The position numbers and the translations under genes were made by a program. A stretch of DNA of 64,000 nt from Amycolatopsis sp. NBRC 101858 (lineage in GTDB: Bacteria; Actinomycetota; Actinomycetes; Mycobacteriales; Pseudonocardiaceae): positions 124,001-188,000 of the forward strand of contig NZ_BSTD01000006.1 of assembly GCF_030269325.1 (NCBI RefSeq), given 5' to 3'. The stretch's first letter is position 1. Each line of letters starts with the position of its first letter. The notes under the pieces are model-generated. The model searched no databases. It saw only the letters and a program-made list of their open reading frames with translations, and was not told the origin of the DNA. Below, piece after piece: positions 25,056 to 32,295 of the stretch.

Positions 25056-25703
25056 TCATCCTGCCGGAATCACGAACCCCGAGTCGTACGCCCGGATCAC
25101 CGCCTGGGTCCGGTCGCGCGCGCCCAGTTTTGCCAGTACGTTGCCCACGTGGGTCTTCACCGTCTGGATCCCCAGGTACAGCTCGCCCGCTATCTCCACA
25201 TTGGACAGGCCGCTCGCCATCAGCCGGAGCACCTCGCGCTCGCGGTCGGTCAGGCCGGCGCTCGCCAGGCCGTCGCCGGACGGGGCGTGCTGGGCCGCGA
25301 GGCGGCGGATCGCCGCCGGGAAGAGCAGGGACTCGCCCGTCACCACCGTCCGGATCGCCGCGACGATCTCCTCCGGGCGCGCCCGTTTGAGCAGGAACCC
25401 GCTGGCTCCGGCGACCAGCGCGTCGTAGACGTAGTCGTCGTTCTCGAAGGTGGTCACCACGATCACCTTCGGCGGACTGTCCACTGTGGACATAAGGTGC
25501 GTGGTGGCCCGGATCCCGTCCACCGCGGGCATCCGCACGTCCATCAGCACGACGTCCGGGCGCAGCCGGGCCACCAGCCCGGGCACCTCGGCGCCGTCGG
25601 CGGCTTCACCCAGCACCGAAAGGTCGGCCTCGCTGTCGATGATCGCCCGCAGCCCGGCGCGGATCAGCGGCTCGTCGTCGACCAGCAGCACCCCGGCGCT
25701 CAT
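25056..25703 (-). CDS. NarL/LuxR-type response regulator
   Basis: A 215-residue two-domain protein. The receiver domain has acidic residues at 9-11 (VDDEP), phosphoacceptor Asp55 in VVLMDVRMP, and the conserved Lys in GFLLKRA. The DNA-binding domain LTDREREVLRLMASGLSNVEIA through IQTVKTHVGNVLAKLGARDR is a LuxR helix-turn-helix (about 150-198). The ATG at 25703 overlaps the kinase stop by four bases, so the pair is co-translated. Its target genes are not evident; the ABC or membrane functions often controlled by such pairs are absent nearby. Confidence 0.92.
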   Translation of the reverse strand: MSAGVLLVDDEPLIRAGLRAIIDSEADLSVLGEAADGAEVPGLVARLRPDVVLMDVRMPAVDGIRATTHLMSTVDSPPKVIVVTTFENDDYVYDALVAGASGFLLKRARPEEIVAAIRTVVTGESLLFPAAIRRLAAQHAPSGDGLASAGLTDREREVLRLMASGLSNVEIAGELYLGIQTVKTHVGNVLAKLGARDRTQAVIRAYDSGFVIPAG

Positions 25704-26926
25704 CGCCCGCTCCCCCACGGCACCCGCACCACGACCTCCCACCGCTCGTCCACCCGCCCGGCCGACAGCGTGCCGCCGAGCACCTCGACCCGCTCGGTCA
25801 TCCCGCGCAGGCCGCGGCCGCCGCCGGTGCGGGCGGAGCCGGCCCCCAGCGGGTTGGCGACCCGGGCGAGCAGGCCGTGCGCCGCGACGTCGACGACCAC
25901 CGTCACCGGGACCCTACCGGCGTGCCGCACCGCGTTGGTCAGGCATTCCTGCAGGATCCGGTACACCTCGCGCGACACCACCGCGGGCACCGCGGCCAGG
26001 TCGCCGGTCACCTCCGCGGTGACGTCGGTGCCGGCGCGCCGGGTCGTTGCGAGGAGCGTCTCCAGGTCGGCCAGCCCCGGCTGCGGTGCCCGGCCCGCCG
26101 CCTCGTCGCGCAGCAGCCCGAGGACGTGGTCGAGGTCGTCGAGCGCGGTGCGGGCGGACTCCTCGATCGCGCCGAGCGCGCGTTCGGTGAACTCCGGGTC
26201 GGTGCGCAGCGTCCGCCGGGCGGCACCGGCCTGGACGGTGACGACGCTCAGCGCGTGCCCGACCGAGTCGTGCAGCTCCCGGGCGAGGCGATTGCGTTCG
26301 GCGAGCTGCCCGGTCCGCCGTTCCAGCTGCGCGATCCGGTCGGCGGCGGTCATCCCGAGCAGCCGGACCGCGGCCCGCCGCAGCCCGGCGCCGATCGCCG
26401 CGACGGCGTAGATCAGCAGCACCACGGCGGCGAGAAACACGACGGGCAGCCACACCGACGGCCAGCCCGTCGGCACGGTGACCTCGTCGCCCCCGGAGGT
26501 CTGGAGGAAGTGCCCGGTGAACACGGCACCGACCGAGAGCCCGACGGCCACGGGCGCGGCGAGGCTGAAGAAGCTGACGGCGAACCCGGCGACGACGTGC
26601 ACCACGAACATCCCGGCGGCCCGCCGCCGGCCCGGCCGGGTCCGCGGTTTCGCGGGGGCGCCGGGCACGGGATCGTCGAGCAGTTCGCGGACGGCGGTGG
26701 ACTCGAGGACGTGCACGGCGGGCAGGAAGGCGGTGGCGACGAGGACGACCAGGGTGAACAGCCCGCCGACGAGGGTGGCGCGTTCGAGGGTGGTGACGAA
26801 GGGCAGCAGCGACGGCACGGCCACGGCGGAGAACAGCAGGTAGGGAACGCTGATGGCGCCGCCCAGGACGAGGTACACCCACCGGCGGTAGGTCGCCTTG
26901 CTCGTCAGGGGGCAGAGAACGCGCAC
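25700..26926 (-). CDS. Sensor histidine kinase (HisKA_3 type)
   Basis: A 408-residue membrane kinase from GTG 26926. It has about four to five helices in the first 180 residues, no large extracellular domain (so it senses within or at the membrane), then the dimerisation/phosphotransfer helix RLARELHDSVGHALSVVTVQAG with His219, and a HATPase_c domain ending GGGRGLRGMTERVEVLGGTL. This is the DesK/NarX-type architecture that pairs with LuxR-type regulators. The two genes form an operon. Confidence 0.9.
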   Translation of the reverse strand: MRVLCPLTSKATYRRWVYLVLGGAISVPYLLFSAVAVPSLLPFVTTLERATLVGGLFTLVVLVATAFLPAVHVLESTAVRELLDDPVPGAPAKPRTRPGRRRAAGMFVVHVVAGFAVSFFSLAAPVAVGLSVGAVFTGHFLQTSGGDEVTVPTGWPSVWLPVVFLAAVVLLIYAVAAIGAGLRRAAVRLLGMTAADRIAQLERRTGQLAERNRLARELHDSVGHALSVVTVQAGAARRTLRTDPEFTERALGAIEESARTALDDLDHVLGLLRDEAAGRAPQPGLADLETLLATTRRAGTDVTAEVTGDLAAVPAVVSREVYRILQECLTNAVRHAGRVPVTVVVDVAAHGLLARVANPLGAGSARTGGGRGLRGMTERVEVLGGTLSAGRVDERWEVVVRVPWGSGR

Positions 26927-26979
26927 GGGTCGATCTTCGCAGGCAGCGCCTGCGGACGCCTCCCTCTCGGGATGGAGCG

Positions 26980-27915
26980 CTAAAGGTCGATGACGACCTT
27001 GCCGTGCACGTGCCGGCCGGCCTGGAGCTCGGCCGCCTGGCGGATCCGCTCGATCGGGAAGCTCGCCGCGACCGGCACGCGGAGCCGACCCGCCGCGACC
27101 AGGCGCGCGATCTCTTCCAGAGCGCCGGCAGGAGCGTTCGCGCCGTTGGCCGCCTTCACACCGTCGATTTGCGTGGCGATGGTGCAGATGCGGCCGTCGG
27201 GGACGCCGAGTTCCCGTGCGGTGTGCACTGTCTCCGTTCCGTGCAGGTCGATGGCGGCGGTGACACCGCCGGGCGCGAGGGCTCGGACCCGGTCGGCCAG
27301 GCCGTCGCCGTAGCCGACCGGCTCGGCGCCGAGGTCGCGCAGGAACCCGGCCGAACTCGCCGATCCCGTCCCGATCACGCGTGCTCCCGCGATGCGGGCC
27401 AGCTGAACGGCGAACACGCCGACCCCGCCCGCCGCGCCGCCGATCAGCACGGTGTCGTCCGGGCCGGGATCGACGACGGCGAGGGCGGCGGATGCCGTGC
27501 GGCCGGCGATCGAGAGAGCGGCGGCCGTGCGGTCGTCGACGCCGTCGGGAGTGTGCCGGGCCTCGTTCGCCGCGATCCCGCCGGCCGCGTCGATCACCAC
27601 GAAGTCGGCGACCGCCCGGGACAGGGCACCGCCGAACACCCGGTCACCGGGCGCGAAGCCGGTCACCCCGGCGCCGACCTGGTCGACCACGCCCGCGTAG
27701 TCGGTCCCGAACCCGGCCGGGAGGCTCAGGCCGAATCGGGCGGCCGTGTCCGCGTCGGCGGTCATGATCCAGTCCATCGGGTTCAGGCCGGCGGCCGTGA
27801 CCCGCACGCGGAGCTGTCCCGGGCCGGCCTGCGGTGCGGGCACCTCCTGGACTTCCAGCATTTCGGGGCCGCCGAAGGACTCGAGCCGGACCGCCCTGCT
27901 CCGGTGTTCTTGCAT
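26980..27915 (-). CDS. NADP-dependent oxidoreductase (quinone oxidoreductase-like MDR)
   Basis: A 311-residue medium-chain dehydrogenase without catalytic zinc ligands. The N-terminal GroES-like part is VRVTAAGLNPMDWIMTADAD; the nucleotide loop is VLIGGAAGGVGVFAVQLARIAGARVIGTG (about 155-183); the C-terminal LEEIARLVAAGRLRVPVAASFPIERI and HVHGKVVIDL are typical. It likely reduces quinones or enones with NADPH. It diverges from a TetR gene over a spacer that holds two matched operators, so it is probably induced by a reactive compound sensed by that protein. Confidence 0.87.
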   Translation of the reverse strand: MQEHRSRAVRLESFGGPEMLEVQEVPAPQAGPGQLRVRVTAAGLNPMDWIMTADADTAARFGLSLPAGFGTDYAGVVDQVGAGVTGFAPGDRVFGGALSRAVADFVVIDAAGGIAANEARHTPDGVDDRTAAALSIAGRTASAALAVVDPGPDDTVLIGGAAGGVGVFAVQLARIAGARVIGTGSASSAGFLRDLGAEPVGYGDGLADRVRALAPGGVTAAIDLHGTETVHTARELGVPDGRICTIATQIDGVKAANGANAPAGALEEIARLVAAGRLRVPVAASFPIERIRQAAELQAGRHVHGKVVIDL

Positions 27916-27936
27916 GAAGGTCTCCTGAAGTCGAGG

Positions 27937-27956
27937 AAACGGACTATGCTCCGTTT
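27937..27956. promoter_or_regulatory. TetR operator site 1
   Basis: AAACGGACTATGCTCCGTTT: a perfect 7-base inverted repeat with a 6-base centre, 22 bases upstream of the MDR start. A second site of the same design lies exactly 40 bases away (27977-27996). Confidence 0.7.
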
Positions 27957-27976
27957 ACCTGACCCGACCGTAGCAC

Positions 27977-27996
27977 AACCGGAGCGTGATCCGTTT
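27977..27996. promoter_or_regulatory. TetR operator site 2, overlapping the tetR start
   Basis: AACCGGAGCGTGATCCGTTT: the same half-sites and 6-base centre as site 1, with one mismatch in the left arm. Its last base is the first base of the tetR TTG start codon, so binding here would block tetR transcription or initiation directly (autoregulation, inference). Confidence 0.65.
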
Positions 27997-28562
27997 TGGC
28001 CGAAGGGGAGAAGCGGGCGGACGCGGCCCGCAACCGCGACCAGCTGCTCGCGGTGGCGACCCGCCTGTTCGTGGCGGCCGACGCCGAGCCGTCGCTGCGG
28101 GCGGTCGCGCGCGAGGCCGGCGTCGGCATCGCCACGCTCTACCGGCACTTCCCGACCCGCGAGTCGCTGGTCGACGCGGTCTACCAGGACCAGGTCACGC
28201 GACTGACGGCCGGCGCCCGCGACCTGCTCGACCGGCTGCCCCCGGCCGCGGCGATGCGGCGCTGGATGGACCTGTTCGGGGACTGGATCGCGACCAAGAA
28301 CGGCATGCTCGACACGCTGCTCGCGATGATCGAGTCGGGCGAGATCGCCCACGCGCAGACCCGGACCGAGCTGCTGGCGGCCATCACCACGATCCTCGAC
28401 GCCGGCCGCGCGTCGGGCGACCTCCGCTCCGACGTCACCGCCGAAGACATCGCCGCCGCCCTCATCGGCATCTTCACCGTGGCTCCCCCGCCCGCAAACG
28501 AGGCCAAGGCCGGCCGCCTGCTGAACCTCCTGAGCGACGGCCTCCGGCCACCGCCGGGCTGA
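27996..28562 (+). CDS. TetR family transcriptional regulator
   Basis: A 188-residue regulator. The DNA-binding domain is RNRDQLLAVATRLFVAADAEPSLRAVAREAGVGIATLYRHFPTRESLVDAVY (about 10-62). The C-terminal ligand domain resembles the TetR_C form with RRWMDLFGDWIATKNGM and ends LNLLSDGLRPPPG. The TTG at 27996 is used because no in-frame ATG or GTG precedes the domain; a poor start fits a repressor kept at low level. It controls itself and the divergent MDR gene through the two sites between them (inference). Confidence 0.87.
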   Translation: MAEGEKRADAARNRDQLLAVATRLFVAADAEPSLRAVAREAGVGIATLYRHFPTRESLVDAVYQDQVTRLTAGARDLLDRLPPAAAMRRWMDLFGDWIATKNGMLDTLLAMIESGEIAHAQTRTELLAAITTILDAGRASGDLRSDVTAEDIAAALIGIFTVAPPPANEAKAGRLLNLLSDGLRPPPG

Positions 28563-28576
28563 GCCGCCTCACACCG

Positions 28577-28930
28577 GCGGCAGCGGACGCCCGTTCTCCG
28601 ACGCGCGAGCGACGGTCGAAGGGATCTGCGACACCGTGCTGCGACGCCTGCTCGCCGAGGCCGAAGCTGCCGGCCTGATGGATTGGTCGGTGCCGGTGGA
28701 CTCGGCGATCGCCCGGGCGCATCACCACGCCACCACCATCACCCGCCCCACAGGGGGCCGGTTCGAACTACCCGGATCTGCGCACCGAGCTGCCTGACCG
28801 CGTCCGCGGCGACAAGGCCTGTTCCTCGAGGGCGATCCGCGGACACCTGCGCACCCGCGGCATCACCGCCGTGATCCCCGATCAGGCCGGGCACCGCAAA
28901 CGCCGCGGCGGGACGCCTGGTCGCCCACAA
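28577..28930 (+). pseudogene. IS5-type transposase remnant with deletions
   Basis: Frame 1 reads GRPFSDARATVEGI (transposase N-terminal type), jumps to LRRLLAEAEAAGLMDWSVPVDSAIARAHHHAT (the DDE-region start, with the D-S-x-I-x-R-A-H motif), and stops. A second frame carries VRGDKACSSRAIRGHLRTRG and ITAVIPDQAGHRKRRGG, the later DDE part. Large pieces between these blocks are missing, so at least two deletions and a frame change have occurred. It is dead. No clear terminal repeats remain. Its 3' end overlaps the hairpin at 28913-28958. Confidence 0.75.
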
Positions 28931-28958
28931 CCCGGCCGAGCTGTGGGCGACCAGGCGT
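28913..28958 (-). terminator. Strong 17-bp hairpin downstream of the snapalysin gene
   Basis: ACGCCTGGTCGCCCACA (28913-28929) pairs perfectly with 28942-28958 across a 12-base loop. It lies 8 bases past the protease stop on the minus strand. The perfect 17-bp stem is the strongest simple hairpin in the window; it may be bidirectional. Confidence 0.75.
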
Positions 28959-28965
28959 CAACCGG

Positions 28966-29502
28966 CTAGTAAGCGACCTTGCGCAGTTCCGAAGCCGCGA
29001 AACCGTTCACCCACAACGACTGCACCTTCGCCGCTTCGGCTGCCGAAGGCTTCGCGTTCTTGCACGCCGTTCCCGGGCCGTGGCCGGACATCAGCTCCGT
29101 GCACGGGCCCGTGTAGTGGTCCGGCAGCCCGAGGTTGTGGCCCAGCTCGTGCGCCGCGATGCGGGTCGGGTCGAAGCCCTCCGCCACCTGGCTCGTGTCC
29201 AGGTAGATGTCGCCGCGGCCGTGGCCGTCGGTGTTCGTGTACGAACCGCCGCTGTGGATCTCGTGGAACTTGATCGTCGCCCCGGACGTCCGCTTGACCA
29301 GCTTCACGTCGGTGACCGCGGCGTTCCAGTTGGCCGCACCCTGGTCGATCTGGGTCAAGTAGTCCGGCGCGCCCGAGGAGCTGTAGTACAGCGTCGTGAC
29401 GGCGGCCGCCGAAGCGCCGGGGGCGACCGCGAGCCCCACGCCCAGCGGGGCCGCGACCGCCGTGGCCAGTGCCACGATCCGGCCGATCACGCGTCCGTTC
29501 AT
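28966..29502 (-). CDS. Snapalysin-type zinc metalloprotease (M7), secreted
   Basis: A 178-residue protein: signal peptide 1-33, then a small protease domain with the zinc motif HELGHNLGLPD (His118, Glu119, His122, Asp128), followed by HYTGPC and a second cysteine in GTACKN that can form the usual disulfide. Snapalysin (Streptomyces small neutral protease) has this HExxHxxGxxD signature and size. No pro-region of note. It acts outside the cell on milk-protein-like substrates in Streptomyces; the native role is unknown. The start ATG is at 29502. No LysR regulator gene, common beside snpA in Streptomyces, is adjacent. Confidence 0.92.
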   Translation of the reverse strand: MNGRVIGRIVALATAVAAPLGVGLAVAPGASAAAVTTLYYSSSGAPDYLTQIDQGAANWNAAVTDVKLVKRTSGATIKFHEIHSGGSYTNTDGHGRGDIYLDTSQVAEGFDPTRIAAHELGHNLGLPDHYTGPCTELMSGHGPGTACKNAKPSAAEAAKVQSLWVNGFAASELRKVAY

Positions 29503-29671
29503 CGTGTCTCCTTATGTCCGTTTAGAGAACACCCAACCGTGGTTCGCGCGATCAGGTTAGAAGTCCACGAGCGGCCCGGGCCACGGCCGAAAGTAGCTCC
29601 CTCCCGCGAGGGAGCCCGGTCCCGCCGCCGCAGGAGCCGTCCGGCCCCGCCCGCGTGGTCTGCTCGGCGGC

Positions 29672-31607
29672 ATGGACGTCTTGCTGGGCCTGCTGACCCT
29701 CCCCCTCTACGCACTCGTGCTGTGGCCGCTGGTGGTCGCGTCGCGGCGGGTGCTCGGGGTCCGGATCGGCGCCGTCCGCGCGCTGGGCGGCGCCGCGTTC
29801 GGCTGGCTCGTCGCGGGCGGCATCGGCCAGGCGTTCCCGGTTTCCCTGCTGCACAACGGCGGCGCGGCCATCGGCCTGCTGATCCCCTTGGCGGGCAGCG
29901 CTTTCCTCGCGACGCTGATCTTCCTCCTCGTCGCCGAGATGGCCTTGCCGGGCGGCTTCCGGCTGCGCGCGGTCGGCGCCAAGATCACGCGCGCCCGCCG
30001 GTACTCGCAGATCAGCCGGATCGCCATCAAGCACGGCCTCGGGCGCTACCTCGCCGGCCGCCGCGACCCCGATCTCGCGCCCGGCCGGCCCGCCAAGCTC
30101 GCCCGCTCCCTGCGCCGCGCGCTGGAAGAGGGCGGCGTCACCTTCGTCAAGCTCGGCCAGCTGCTTTCGACGCGCGCGGACCTGCTGCCCCCGGTGTTCG
30201 TCGACGAGCTCGGCAAGCTGCAGGACCAGGTGGCGCCCGCGAAAGCCGACGCCGTGTGGGCGGTGCTGACCGAAGAGCTGGGCGGCTCGCCCGACGACGC
30301 TTTCGCCGAGTTCGACCCGAAACCGCTGGCCGCCGCGTCGGTCGCGCAGGTTCTACCGGGCGAAGCTGCACAGCGGCGAGGACGTCGTGGTCAAGGTCCA
30401 GCGCCCGGGGGTGCGGGAGCAGGCCGAACGCGACATCGACATCGTCCGGCGCGTCGCCGCGGCGCTGGAGGAGCGGGCGGACTGGGCGCGGTCGCTCGGG
30501 GTCGCCGAGCTCGCCGACGGGTTCGCCGAAGCACTCGCCGAGGAGCTCGACTTCACCATCGAGGCCCGCAACATCACCGCCGTGGCCACGGCTTCGTCCC
30601 CGGACGTCGTCCTGCCGACCGTCCACAAAGAACTGTCCACCGAACGCGTCCTCGTCATGTCCCGATTGGACGGAAAGCCGCTCGGGACGGCGCCGGCGGC
30701 CGACCGCAAGCGGCTCGCGCGCTCACTCCTGCGGTGCCTGCTCGACCAGGTGATGATCGGCGGCGTCTTCCACGCCGACCCGCACCCGGGCAACCTCATG
30801 GTCCTGCCCGACGGCCGCCTGGGGCTGCTCGACTTCGGCTCGGTCGGCCGGCTCGACGCCGGGCTGCGCGGCGGCCTGCAGAACCTGGTCCTGGCGCTGG
30901 ACCGCGGTGACCCGGCGGCCCTGCGCGACGGGCTGCTGGAGATCGTCGACCGCACCGGCGACATCGACGAGCAACGCCTCGAACGCGCCCTCGGCGCCCT
31001 GGTCGCCCGCCACTTCGGGCCCGGCCGCGCCGCCGGGCTCGACCTGTTCACCGGGTTGTTCCGGGTGGTCGCGGACTTCCGGCTGAGCGTGCCGCCGCCG
31101 GTCGCCGCGGTGTTCCGGTCGCTGGCCACGGTGGAAGGCACCCTGGCCGCGCTGGATCCCGCGTTCGACGTCGTGGCCGAGTCGCGCGCGTTCGCCGTCG
31201 AGCAGGTCGGCGCCCGGCTGCGGCCGGACTCGGTGCGCCACACCGCGCTCACCGAGGTCATGGCGCTGCTGCCGGTGCTGCGCCGCATCCCCCGCCGCGT
31301 CGACCGCATCGGCGCGGCCCTGGAGGAGGGTCGGCTGTCGGTGAACGTCCGGCTCTTCTCCGACGAGCGCGACCGCGACGTCGTGACGAGCCTGGTGCAC
31401 GAGGTCCTGCTGGCCTTCGTCGGAGCGGCGACCGGCCTGATGGCCGTGCTCCTGCTGACCGGCACGGGCGGCCCGCGCATCGCCGCGGACCTGACCCTGC
31501 ACCAGGTGTTCGGCTACAACCTGCTGGTGATCAGCGCACTGGTGGGGCTGCGGCTGCTCTTCGTCGTCTTCCGGCGTTCCGGACGACGGACACGATCAGC
31601 CCGGTGA
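29672..31607 (+). pseudogene. AarF/UbiB-type kinase gene broken by a one-base frameshift
   Basis: The 5' part (from ATG 29672) encodes membrane helices, then KLARSLRRALEEGGVTFVKL and the K-L-G-Q-L-L-S-T-R-A-D motif, as far as AAASVAQV. There the frame breaks: the sequence reads GTT CTA CCG where GTC TAC CGG is needed (one extra T at 30351 or 30352). The next frame resumes exactly with YRAKLHSGEDVVVKVQRPGV and continues through FHADPHPGNLMV and LLDFGSVGR to two C-terminal helices and the stop at 31607. UbiB-family atypical kinases support quinone or lipid metabolism. All motifs are intact on both sides, so a sequencing error or a very recent mutation is likely. The 3' end overlaps the signal peptidase gene by 77 bases, convergently. 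Confidence 0.85.
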
Positions 31608-32295
31608 ACCCGGCGACGAACAGCACGAACCCGCCGAGGATCCACCACCGCAGCGTGGTCAGAGTGCCGTCGGCGTAAGGCGTTCCGGGCAGGCCCGCGT
31701 CGGTGAACGCGGTGACCGGCGTCAGCGGCTTCGGCGTGACGACCGTGCCGGTGGCGACCACGACCCCGACGACACCGGACAGCCGCACCGGGCCGCTGAA
31801 CCGCGAGTCGTCGGAGTTGCCCCGGTTGTCGCCCTCGACGAAGATCGCGCCCTCGGGCACCTCGGCGGAGAACTCGAAGAGACCTTCGTAGCCGGGAGTG
31901 ATGTAGGGCTCGGTGAGCGGCTTGCCGTTGACCGAGAGGTGGTCGTCGGTGCAACAGGCGACCTTGTCCCCGGCGACCCCGACCACGCGGACGACACTGA
32001 CTCCGGCGCGGCTCGAATCGGCGTACGCACTCATGTCGATGGCGACGACGTCCCCGCGGTGCACCCCGGCGTCGTCGGCCTGGCGCACGACGAGCCGGTC
32101 TCCGGGCGCCAGGGTCGGGCTCATGTTCCCGCTCTGCGTCACGTACGCGTCGTAGCCGAACAGCATCGTGCCCAGGCCGTACGCACCGGCGCCGACGCCG
32201 AGCAGCATCAAGGCCACCATCACCAGCACCACGCGCAGGTTCGAGCGCGGTTTCGCCGGCTCGGGCGGTGCCGGGGGAAAGGAAAGCTCGGTCAC
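31531..32295 (-). CDS. Signal peptidase I-like protein without the catalytic lysine
   Basis: A 254-residue protein from GTG 32295, whose start overlaps the stop of the upstream secreted-protein gene (GTGA). There is one N-terminal helix (about 20-45), then box B SGNMSPTLAPGD with the nucleophile Ser59, box D VVRVVGVAGDKV (101-112), box E GDNRGNSDDSRFSGPV, and a C-terminal helix near 220-240. In classical SPase I, box D reads K-R-V-x-G-x-x-GD with the general base Lys before the Arg; here that position is Val102. ER-type enzymes use His instead, which is also absent. It may be inactive, use another base, or be specialised for its neighbour. A second C-terminal membrane helix fits actinobacterial Sip proteins. 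Confidence 0.8.
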   Translation of the reverse strand: MTELSFPPAPPEPAKPRSNLRVVLVMVALMLLGVGAGAYGLGTMLFGYDAYVTQSGNMSPTLAPGDRLVVRQADDAGVHRGDVVAIDMSAYADSSRAGVSVVRVVGVAGDKVACCTDDHLSVNGKPLTEPYITPGYEGLFEFSAEVPEGAIFVEGDNRGNSDDSRFSGPVRLSGVVGVVVATGTVVTPKPLTPVTAFTDAGLPGTPYADGTLTTLRWWILGGFVLFVAGFTGLIVSVVRNAGRRRRAAAAPPVR

